Origin: Chloroflexota bacterium
GTDB taxonomy: Bacteria > Chloroflexota > Dehalococcoidia > Lucifugimonadales > Lucifugimonadaceae
Length of the DNA stretch: 37,910 nt
Reading direction: 5' to 3'
NCBI GenBank assembly: GCA_009838175.1
Contig: VXSB01000028.1
Span: forward strand, 1 to 37,910
Shown: positions 31,896 through 37,910 of the stretch, piece by piece
Numbering within the stretch: the first letter of the stretch is position 1
Layout: every line of letters begins with the position of its first letter
Position numbers and translations under genes: made by a program
Notes under the pieces: generated by a model
Seen by the model: only the letters and a program-made list of their open reading frames with translations
What the model was told of the DNA's origin: nothing
Databases searched by the model: none

Positions 31896-32225
31896 CTAAC
31901 CAGATGATTCTGGGATTTGGCATGCATCGCCGTTGCATCCCTGCTTGCCTTTGTCGGCGATGTTTCGGATAGGTGGGATGAATAGCGCCAGCCCATAAAG
32001 GAAGTAGGCAGGGACTTGCATGCAGATCATCCTCGTCGCGTATACGCCCGTGTAGATTTTCTGGGTTTCGTCTTCGACAACGACTATGACACCTCTTGGG
32101 ACTTCGCCAATCGGCGAATCTTCGGTGGAGATTCGGACGCGGTTCAGCCAGTCTAGTTTGGCGGTCTGCTGAGCCTTTCGAGCGCAGTCGCCGCAGGTGG
32201 AGTTGTAGTGAAGCGTGATGCTCAT
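31896..32225 (-). CDS. DUF393/DCC-type thiol-disulfide protein
   Basis: A 109-residue protein from the ATG at 32225 (MSITLHYNSTCGDC), preferred over one 12 codons upstream because the fold starts here. CXXC is at TCGDCARK, followed by VVVEDETQKIYTGVYATR and the hydrophobic YFLYGLALFIPPIRNIADK, the pattern of DCC-type (DUF393) proteins. A second Cys pair (CNGDAC) lies near the end. Redox or electron-transfer activity is likely, partner unknown. Transcribed convergently with the crotonase gene, with stops 12 bases apart, and divergent from the rhodanese gene. Confidence 0.7.
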   Translation of the reverse strand: MSITLHYNSTCGDCARKAQQTAKLDWLNRVRISTEDSPIGEVPRGVIVVVEDETQKIYTGVYATRMICMQVPAYFLYGLALFIPPIRNIADKGKQGCNGDACQIPESSG

Positions 32226-32310
32226 GGCGGTGATTGATCTCGGCGATTTTAAAATCTGCATCTTGAACTAGACAGATGTTTCATCCCTGGTTGGCGGGAG
32301 GATTTGCACG

Positions 32311-32745
32311 ATGCCGAACAACGTTACTGCCGTACCGGCGGCTTCATCTGAGGATGCGCTAGCTCACTTTGAGCGTCGGCTCACGTTCGAGACTGACTGC
32401 TGGGATGTTCATGACGCTCTGTCTCGCGGCGCAGATGATTTTGTGGTGTTGGATGTTCGAAGTCCGGAGTTGTACGAGGCTGGTCATGTGCCGGGTGCGA
32501 TTAACTTGCCGCATGCCAGAATCGTCGAGCGGAATTTGACGTCTTGGGATGAGAGTACGTTGTTCGTCGTTTACTGCGCTGGTCCGCATTGCAACGGGGC
32601 TAACAAGGCGGCTGTTCGGTTGGCTAGGTTGGGGAGACCGGTGAAGGAGATGATGGGAGGAGTTACCGGATGGGTTGATGAGGGGTTCGCGCTCGCAAAC
32701 GGAGTGGAACGAGGCGACGTCAACACGGTCGAACAAGCCGCCTAG
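32311..32745 (+). CDS. Rhodanese-like domain protein
   Basis: A 144-residue single-domain rhodanese. It shows the typical LDVRSPELYEAGHVPGAINLPH (47-68) and an active-site loop with Cys89 in YCAGPHCNGANKAA, followed by GGVTGWVDEG. A leading helix (about 12-35) precedes the domain. Persulfide transfer or sulfur delivery is the family role. The loop CAGPHCNGA with a second Cys94 hints at redox variation. It is divergent from the DCC-type thiol gene (85 bases apart), an arrangement that could reflect shared sulfur or redox control, though that is only inference. Confidence 0.9.
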   Translation: MPNNVTAVPAASSEDALAHFERRLTFETDCWDVHDALSRGADDFVVLDVRSPELYEAGHVPGAINLPHARIVERNLTSWDESTLFVVYCAGPHCNGANKAAVRLARLGRPVKEMMGGVTGWVDEGFALANGVERGDVNTVEQAA

Positions 32746-32767
32746 TTTTAGGTCTAACGTCCGAGCT

Positions 32768-33607
32768 TCACATCCCATACTCATCCAGCTTCCGGCGTAG
32801 GAATGCTGCCGCTAATGGCACGGCTGTCGGCTCGTCCAATTCGTCCTGTCCTTCGAAGACTACGGACATCCAGCCGTTGAAGCCTACGGATTTGATGATT
32901 TTCATGATGCGGTCGTAGTCCAGCCAGGCTTCGGATCCGGAGGCGATGCGGTAGATCTTGGCTCGGACGTGGACGGCTCTGGGTGCGGAGGTTTCGATGG
33001 AGCCGTAGAAGTTGTGCTCGACATCTTCGACGCCACGTTCGCCTAATGATGCGCCGGGAGAGCCGCGGTATTGTCCGGTGTCGAGGATGTGGGTGTAGTA
33101 AGGGTTGTTGACCTCGTCAAGGATGCGTATCACTTGGTCGCCGGTGGCTGGTGCGCAGCCGTGGTTGTGGTTGTGAAGGCCGACCATGACACCTTTGGAG
33201 GCGCCGTATTCTGAGACTTCTTTGGTGGCGGAAACGATACGCGGCCAGACGGACTCTTCGGTCTCGCCTTCTACGATCCATCCGCCGAATGATCGGACCA
33301 TCTGGATACCCATGACGGATGCGACGTCGATCCACTTCTTCATGTCGTCGATCTGCGCTCGCTGTTCGTCGCCGATCATGCCGAAGTTGTTGGAGACGCC
33401 GATGTAGCAGATGTGGAGTCCTGCACGTAGGGTCGCCATGCGGACTTCCTCTAGGTAGTCGCGGTCGGTTGATGCGAAGTGAGCAAAGTGGATGTCGATG
33501 CCGTCGAGTCGGTACTCTTTTGCTTTGTCGATCATGCCGAAAAGGTCGATCTCGCCAGCGTTGAAGGTGTCGCGGTAGCAAAGAGATTGCAGGCTGAGTT
33601 TGATCAT
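32768..33607 (-). CDS. Sugar phosphate isomerase/epimerase-like TIM-barrel protein
   Basis: A 279-residue protein of the AP endonuclease family 2 / xylose isomerase-like barrel. Likely metal positions are visible: VGLHNHNHG (His), HILDTGQY (Asp), AVHVRAK (His) and SVVFEGQDE (Glu). The opening MIKLSLQSLCYRD and DGIDIHFAHF are usual for keto-sugar isomerases or inositol-type enzymes. No signal peptide; cytosolic. Substrate is not readable; a sugar or sugar-phosphate is the family trend. It lies convergent with the rhodanese gene, 22 bases between stops, and has a TGAACCGCTGATT repeat upstream. Confidence 0.88.
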   Translation of the reverse strand: MIKLSLQSLCYRDTFNAGEIDLFGMIDKAKEYRLDGIDIHFAHFASTDRDYLEEVRMATLRAGLHICYIGVSNNFGMIGDEQRAQIDDMKKWIDVASVMGIQMVRSFGGWIVEGETEESVWPRIVSATKEVSEYGASKGVMVGLHNHNHGCAPATGDQVIRILDEVNNPYYTHILDTGQYRGSPGASLGERGVEDVEHNFYGSIETSAPRAVHVRAKIYRIASGSEAWLDYDRIMKIIKSVGFNGWMSVVFEGQDELDEPTAVPLAAAFLRRKLDEYGM

Positions 33608-33680
33608 CTGGTTTGGGCCTCCATCGTGTGGAAGTGGTGTCGAAGTTTCACATGCGCAAGATTAGCACTTGGGGTTGTTG

Positions 33681-33730
33681 TCTGAACCACTGATTACGCT
33701 GATTTATGTGATGAGCCCTGATTAAGTTGT
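33681..33730 (+). repeat. TGAACCGCTGATT-family repeat, copy 7
   Basis: GTCTGAACCACTGATTACGC then TGATTTATGTGATGAGCCCT. It occupies the divergent region between the barrel gene and the DUF3500 gene; the remaining 95 bases before ATG 33826 hold GGAG at about 33811 as a possible ribosome site. Confidence 0.9.
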
Positions 33731-33825
33731 CGGATCACGTTTGCGCGGACGAGTTGGACGGATGCGGTATCATCACGTTCAATCGGAATTGAACTGACGC
33801 GTGTAGCGAACGGAGCGTCTTAAAT

Positions 33826-34839
33826 ATGTCACATCACTCAAACGGTCATGCGGCGGTTGTGCCCTCCAAAGCACCAGACACTATCAAACGAATGGCAGAC
33901 GCGGCGTCTGCGTTCTTGGCATCACTCGGCAAGGCGGAACTCACCAAGGCTACCTTTCCGTTCGAAGGGGATGAGCGTTACGACTGGCACTACACGCCAG
34001 TTGACCGTAACGGTTTGCTGATTTCTGAGATGAGCGGCAACCAAATTGATCTCGCGTACAAGATGATGGAGACGGGTTACAGCGCGAGCGGTTATCAGAT
34101 GGCGCGTCAGATTATTAGCCTAGAGCCACTTCTGGGAGAGTACGAAGCGATGACCAACAACGTTTCGACTTGGCAGCGATTGGAGGAGCGGTACTGGTTC
34201 AGCGTTTTCGGCGAACCGGGCAGCGATTCACCATGGGGTTGGCGCGTTGGCGGTCACCACATCGGCATCGTCGCGTCCGTAGTTGGCAATAGCGAGGTCT
34301 CGATACATCCGCTCTTTTTCGGTTCAAACCCTGCTGAGGTCAAGCACGGCGAGCACAAGGGAATGAGGACGTTGGCCGAGGAGGAGGATTGGGCGCGGTC
34401 GCTCGTGACTGGCATGACTGACGATCAGAAGTCGGTGGCGATCGTCGATCCGATTGCGCCGGCCGATATTTTGACTACTACGGTTCGAGTTGTAGATCCT
34501 GGTACTACACCACAGGGCATCTCAATCGGCGATCTCTACGACGGGCAGCGTGAGGCGGTGGTTAAGCTAATCCAGCACTACGTTTTCCGAGCGGCAGACG
34601 AGATGGCGATCAACTACTGGAAGCAGCTTGAGCGCGAGGGGTGGGACAGCGTTCACTTCGCGTGGGCGGGTCCGTTGGAGCGCTGGCAGGGGCACTATTA
34701 CAACATCCGGCATGATCGCTTCGTGATCGAGTACGACAACACGCAAAACGGCGCCAACCACATCCACTCGGTTCTCCGCGACTACACTCACGACTTCGGT
34801 GAGGACCTGTTGGCGGCGCACTACCATGCGGCGCATTGA
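33826..34839 (+). CDS. DUF3500 family protein
   Basis: A 337-residue protein matching the DUF3500 pattern: FSVFGEPGSDSPWGWRVGGHHIGI, then IHPLFFGSNPAEVKHGEHKGMRTLAEEEDWARSL, and the C-terminal HFAWAGPLERWQGHYYNIRHDRFVIEYDNTQNGANHIHSVLRDY. The repeated His, Trp and acidic motifs suggest a metal- or ligand-binding site, but no activity is established for the family. No clear signal peptide is present, though some relatives are exported. It is unlinked by overlap to its neighbours. Base composition is ordinary. Confidence 0.85.
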   Translation: MSHHSNGHAAVVPSKAPDTIKRMADAASAFLASLGKAELTKATFPFEGDERYDWHYTPVDRNGLLISEMSGNQIDLAYKMMETGYSASGYQMARQIISLEPLLGEYEAMTNNVSTWQRLEERYWFSVFGEPGSDSPWGWRVGGHHIGIVASVVGNSEVSIHPLFFGSNPAEVKHGEHKGMRTLAEEEDWARSLVTGMTDDQKSVAIVDPIAPADILTTTVRVVDPGTTPQGISIGDLYDGQREAVVKLIQHYVFRAADEMAINYWKQLEREGWDSVHFAWAGPLERWQGHYYNIRHDRFVIEYDNTQNGANHIHSVLRDYTHDFGEDLLAAHYHAAH

Positions 34840-34926
34840 TGCCGACTTAGTAGTCCGAATTTCGAGTTGAGCATAAACACAACTTGCGTTGCAGTCTTCT
34901 GTGTTGGTTAACGGGACATTCCCCGC

Positions 34927-35352
34927 TTGAGTGAAGCTGTTCTGCAATTGACTGTCCGCACGCTTGCGGGGCTAGTTTGCGCTGCGATCGGGGCGTTTTT
35001 CGGCGCTCTCTTGATCGCGATGCTTTTCTCAACCGCGGACAGTTCGGAATTGTGGGTCAGTGTTTCGCGGCTTGCGTTTGTCGCAACGTGTAGCGCCGTC
35101 GCTTCGCGCGTCGGATGGTTTGGCACCTCGGAGACTGTAAGGCAATCGGTATCTCTGGTCGCGATGTCAGCATTGGCGGGGGGCGTCGGGTCTTGGCTCG
35201 CGCTAAGCGTCGCTGGTGCGTTCTTCGAGCACAGCGACGTATACGTGCTCAACCGAGACATTTCAGGTGCTGGGTTTTTCGGTGCCGCAATCGCCTGTAA
35301 CTTGCCGTCTCTGATATTTGTGGCGAGGCTGGTCAGTCGGCGGGAGATTTGA
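34927..35352 (+). CDS. Small four-helix membrane protein, unknown
   Basis: A 141-residue hydrophobic protein with four likely membrane helices (about 8-33, 43-62, 75-97 and 110-135), separated by short polar loops (TADSSELW, GTSETVRQ, EHSDVYVLNRD). The proposed start is TTG at 34927, because an ATG is lacking upstream of helix 1. I do not recognise a family. The stop codon TGA at 35350 is the first three bases of TGAACCGC in a repeat copy, so the reading frame ends in the repeat. Could be a conserved small integral membrane protein. Confidence 0.55.
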   Translation: MSEAVLQLTVRTLAGLVCAAIGAFFGALLIAMLFSTADSSELWVSVSRLAFVATCSAVASRVGWFGTSETVRQSVSLVAMSALAGGVGSWLALSVAGAFFEHSDVYVLNRDISGAGFFGAAIACNLPSLIFVARLVSRREI

Positions 35353-35395
35353 ACCGCAGATTACGCTGATTTTGTTGATGGGCTGTGATAGGGGT
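35349..35395 (+). repeat. TGAACCGCTGATT-family repeat, copy 8, over gene stop
   Basis: TTTGAACCGCAGATTACGCT then GATTTTGTTGATGGGCTGTG. It provides the stop of the small membrane protein gene. Confidence 0.9.
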
Positions 35396-35397
35396 AA

Positions 35398-35424
35398 AAT
35401 TCCTCCCTGCGCTCGGAATGACAT
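35398..35424 (+). repeat. Degenerate dRS3-like palindrome
   Basis: ATTCCTCCCTGCGCTCGGAA followed by TGACATG resembles the ATTCCC...GGGAATGACG unit with several changes, directly after a TGAACCGCTGATT repeat. The following 170 bases up to the next gene must hold its promoter; no clear boxes are seen. Confidence 0.45.
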
Positions 35425-35586
35425 GGTATCCCCCTCTTTAGTTCTCCTTTGGTGCGGCAAAAAGTGAGGGACGGTTGCGCGCGGTTGTTTTTATGCGATA
35501 ACATTTTCTTGCATCGTTTAGCTCGGGCTCGGGTAACGTCTGGTGTTCAGGCGCGGAGTCTGATGTCAAGCGCTCAAATATACGTG

Positions 35587-35591
35587 GGAGG
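35587..35591 (+). promoter_or_regulatory. Strong Shine-Dalgarno GGAGG of second binding protein
   Basis: GGAGG is 5 bases before ATG 35597, an ideal site. It fixes the start and fits a highly expressed gene. Confidence 0.75.
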
Positions 35592-35596
35592 AAGCC

Positions 35597-37759
35597 ATGT
35601 TACGAAGCAAGATATTCAGGTTGGCGATCGTGCCGATCTCCGCGGCGATTGCGGCGATGGCACTGTTCGCTTGCGCTGGTGAGACTATCATCCAAACGGT
35701 TGAAGTACCGGTGGAACGACAAGTCGAAGTGCGTGTCGTCGAGACTGTGGTGGTGGAGAAAGAGGTCCAGGTAGCGGGTGAAACCATCATTCAAGAGGTA
35801 GAAGTACCGGTTGAAAGGGTGGTAGAGGTCAAAGTCGTTGAGACCGTAGTGGTTGAACGCGAGCGAGTCGTCGAAGGCAGGACAGTTGTAGAAACTGTTG
35901 TCGTCGAGCGCGAGGTCGTGAAGGAAGTTCAGAAAGAAGTACCGGTCGAAATCGTAAAAGAGGTCGAGAAAGTAGTTATCGCCACCGCGACTCCTGCGCC
36001 AGATACGTTCTATGGCTTGCCTATCCCCGTCGCTGCGCCGACCATTAGTGAGCCACCGGCTCCACTCACGGACGCTGACACCGTCGTCATTCGCACTGGT
36101 CTCGAAATCCGCGGCAGCGGCATCCCTGGAGACCCGTCCGGCGGTATGTTCAACGGCTCCAGCGTGAGCGAGAAGTTCTTCCTCACCGATGAGGGCGGAA
36201 ACGCGGTTAACCAGATCATCACCGACTGGGCGTTGGTAGATGACGCCGACGCCATCGGCGGTCAAGCGTTCCACTTCACCCTCAAAGAAAATGTCCCCTT
36301 CCACAACCAGTGGGGCGACTTTGGCAACCTTAGCGCTGATGATGTCGTCTGGGCATACAACAAGGGCAACCCCGGGTACAACCCCGAATCCGCAACTGAC
36401 GGTGGATCCAACTGGGTTGTGCTTATCGGAAACCAGCCGCTCACCAAGATCGATGACCAGAATGTCAGAGTTCCGATTAACGAATTCGACGTTCGTTGGG
36501 ACACCTTCATGTTCGGACAGTCCGGACTCGGTTTAAGCATCACGAGCAAGACGGCGTACGACGAGATGGGTGAAGACTGGGTGCGCGACCACGTTGTCGG
36601 CACTGGCCCGTACATGGTCGACGAGTACGCCTACGACGCCACACTCCAGCTCAAGGCTGTTCAGGACCACCACCGGATCACGCCTAACGTCGGCAGGATC
36701 ATTTACGAGCCGATCGGTGAAGATGCGGTCGCGGAAGCGGGCCTGCGAAACGGCAGCATCGATGTGGCCGTCGTCGACCTACGCAACTATCCGACGCTCA
36801 CCGAAGAAGGATTCAACATTGTCGGTGCAGGTGCCGGTTCGTTCCACACGATCTCGTTCTCCGGCAACTACTGGCAGGATACCTACTACACCGCCATTCC
36901 TGATGACGAAGAGAAGAAGATTACGACCCGCCACACTTACGTGCACGCACTGCCGTGGATCGGTGACCCGTTGCGACCGGAGTTCAGCATAACCACTCGC
37001 CGCATCGGTAACCCGCCGGAAGGCGTCACGAGCATGGAGCGGGCGGCTATGGTTCGAAAAGCGTTGTCGCACGCCATCGACCGCGAATTGATCGCCGAAG
37101 TCCTCTTCTCCAACGCCGCATGGGTTAACTACGTCTACGGACACGACATAAACAACCCCAACTGGCAAGACAAGTGGACGGTCGAATACGACCCCGAACT
37201 TGCAGAGTCGTTACTCGACCAAGCCGGATATCCACGTAACGACGACGGTATCCGTTTCGACATGCCGTTCTTCATCCGTATCGGACGTGGTGACGAGGAG
37301 ATCGGAACCGCAGTGGTAGGCATGTGGCGTGAAATCGGCATCGACATGCAGGACTGGAAGGCGCAGTACCAGACTTACCGACCCAGCTTGATTGGTCGAT
37401 CGGCGACGGCGCCTTGGATCCACTCTGCTGGTGCCGAGGCACCGCAACAGCCTTGGGACTGGCCGGTGGTCGGTAACTCCGAGTGCTCCAGCGGTCGTTA
37501 CGGCTTCAACGTCGGAATCGAGATCCGCGAGCTCTGCGAATGGGGAACTGCCATGAACCAGGAGCAGGATAAAGCCAAGCGCATCGAGATCCGGAACAAC
37601 ATGGCTGAATTCCTCCACGAGTGGAGCCCGGCGATCGGCACGGTTGCCCGCCCGAACGTGGCGTTGGTCAACCCCAAGAAGATCGAATCTTGGGTCATGC
37701 CATTGTCGGTTCGTGAAGCCGCTCTGCACCACCCCGAGTTCATCGTCACTGTACGGTGA
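35597..37759 (+). CDS. Extracellular solute-binding lipoprotein (family 5), second
   Basis: A 720-residue DppA/OppA-type binding protein. The lipobox FACAG gives Cys26. Residues 28-137 form an unusually long Val/Glu stalk with a 33-residue tandem duplication (28-60 and 61-93, both starting GETIIQ) and an Arg/Glu/Val continuation. The SBP_bac_5 domain follows, with FTLKENVPFHNQWGDFGNLSADDVVW, VVGTGPYMVDEY and RKALSHAIDRELIAEV. The domain is diverged from the first binding protein, so a different ligand is likely. Codon usage is C-rich as in the first, suggesting high expression. No permease genes follow within the window, so its transporter may lie beyond the end. Confidence 0.92.
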   Translation: MLRSKIFRLAIVPISAAIAAMALFACAGETIIQTVEVPVERQVEVRVVETVVVEKEVQVAGETIIQEVEVPVERVVEVKVVETVVVERERVVEGRTVVETVVVEREVVKEVQKEVPVEIVKEVEKVVIATATPAPDTFYGLPIPVAAPTISEPPAPLTDADTVVIRTGLEIRGSGIPGDPSGGMFNGSSVSEKFFLTDEGGNAVNQIITDWALVDDADAIGGQAFHFTLKENVPFHNQWGDFGNLSADDVVWAYNKGNPGYNPESATDGGSNWVVLIGNQPLTKIDDQNVRVPINEFDVRWDTFMFGQSGLGLSITSKTAYDEMGEDWVRDHVVGTGPYMVDEYAYDATLQLKAVQDHHRITPNVGRIIYEPIGEDAVAEAGLRNGSIDVAVVDLRNYPTLTEEGFNIVGAGAGSFHTISFSGNYWQDTYYTAIPDDEEKKITTRHTYVHALPWIGDPLRPEFSITTRRIGNPPEGVTSMERAAMVRKALSHAIDRELIAEVLFSNAAWVNYVYGHDINNPNWQDKWTVEYDPELAESLLDQAGYPRNDDGIRFDMPFFIRIGRGDEEIGTAVVGMWREIGIDMQDWKAQYQTYRPSLIGRSATAPWIHSAGAEAPQQPWDWPVVGNSECSSGRYGFNVGIEIRELCEWGTAMNQEQDKAKRIEIRNNMAEFLHEWSPAIGTVARPNVALVNPKKIESWVMPLSVREAALHHPEFIVTVR
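35678..35875 (+). repeat. Two 99-bp in-frame tandem repeats in lipoprotein stalk
   Basis: Codons for residues 28-60 and 61-93 encode near-identical 33-residue units (GETIIQ.VEVPVER.VEV). Base-level changes between them are mostly synonymous, so the duplication is not very recent. Confidence 0.85.
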
Positions 37760-37763
37760 TTAC

Positions 37764-37782
37764 TCAGCACTCAACGTGCTGA
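37764..37782 (+). terminator. Hairpin after second binding protein
   Basis: TCAGCAC, loop TCAAC, GTGCTGA: a 7-bp stem right after the stop codon. No T-run follows, so this is a weak or mRNA-end structure. Confidence 0.45.
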
Positions 37783-37808
37783 AGAATCTCGAACGAGCAG
37801 ATCGCAGT

Positions 37809-37910
37809 GGGGGGGGGGGGGGGGGGGGGGCGCGGGGAGCCGGGGGGGGGGGGTTTAAAAAAATGATAAGCACAAGAATAATGAAACAAGAATCACGAGT
37901 AAGAAACAAA
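37809..37910. other. Poly-G and low-complexity tail, probable assembly artefact
   Basis: A run of about 22 G, a short CGCGGGGAGCC, a second run of about 12 G, then A-rich sequence (TTTAAAAAAATGATAAGCAC and on) unlike the genome's composition. This is the look of no-signal base calls joined onto a contig end. Nothing here should be annotated as biology. Confidence 0.85.

Noticed and set aside
130-35395. TGAACCGCTGATT copies considered as CRISPR repeats
   Set aside because: Copies are thousands of bases apart, with no regular spacers and no cas genes.

Overview
The window reads as a chromosomal segment of a free-living heterotrophic bacterium, most likely a Chloroflexota member (SAR202/Dehalococcoidia-like). 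That placement is inference. It rests on Thr-Pro-rich lipoproteins, peptide-type solute-binding lipoproteins on long Val/Glu-rich stalks, a drug-type ABC cassette with two permeases, a sulfatase, an enolase-superfamily dehydratase, OFA-like MFS carriers and a DUF3500 protein. There is no rRNA, recognisable tRNA, phage gene, transposase or CRISPR array.

Layout: 190-6303 is a minus-strand block with a coiled-coil protein, a DUF1801 protein, an unknown protein, secA, prs and an ArsC/Spx-like protein. 6584-7333 is an RDD membrane gene broken by one in-frame TGA. 7471-12805 is a plus-strand run: MFS carrier, ispH, a DUF192 lipoprotein and an enlarged cofactor-independent phosphoglycerate mutase, the last three joined by GTGA overlaps. 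12814-14716 is a minus-strand SDR plus mandelate-racemase-type pair. 14867-15610 is an endonuclease III-like Fe-S protein. 15714-18486 is the ABC ATPase with two permeases. 18679-21435 holds two tandem paralogous MFS carriers. 21580-22953 is a Thr-Pro-rich lipoprotein with two predicted fibronectin-III-like domains. 23099-28687 is a coupled Dpp/Opp-type ABC transporter ending in a sulfatase, divergent from its likely binding protein at 29001-30965. 31095-35352 holds a crotonase, a DCC-type thiol protein, a rhodanese, a TIM-barrel isomerase, a DUF3500 protein and a small membrane protein. 35597-37759 is a second binding protein. From about 37809 the sequence is poly-G and low-complexity and looks like an assembly artefact.

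The most unusual theme is a set of short interspersed repeats: a TGAACCGCTGATT family, dRS3-like ATTCCC...GGGAAT palindromes, CCCTCTCCC...GGGAGAGGG hairpins and a CCCCGCTCACTT element. Every copy I could orient lies in the same direction, although genes point both ways. Some copies have entered genes without breaking them (inside SecA, inside an MFS carrier, and as the C-terminus of the gene beside secA), and others coincide with stop codons. I see no clear new multi-gene defence or biosynthetic system. The strongest leads are the repeat polarity and in-frame capture, the extended phosphoglycerate mutase, the Fe-S HhH protein lacking the lyase lysine, the crotonase lacking both glutamates, and the coupled transporter-sulfatase operon.
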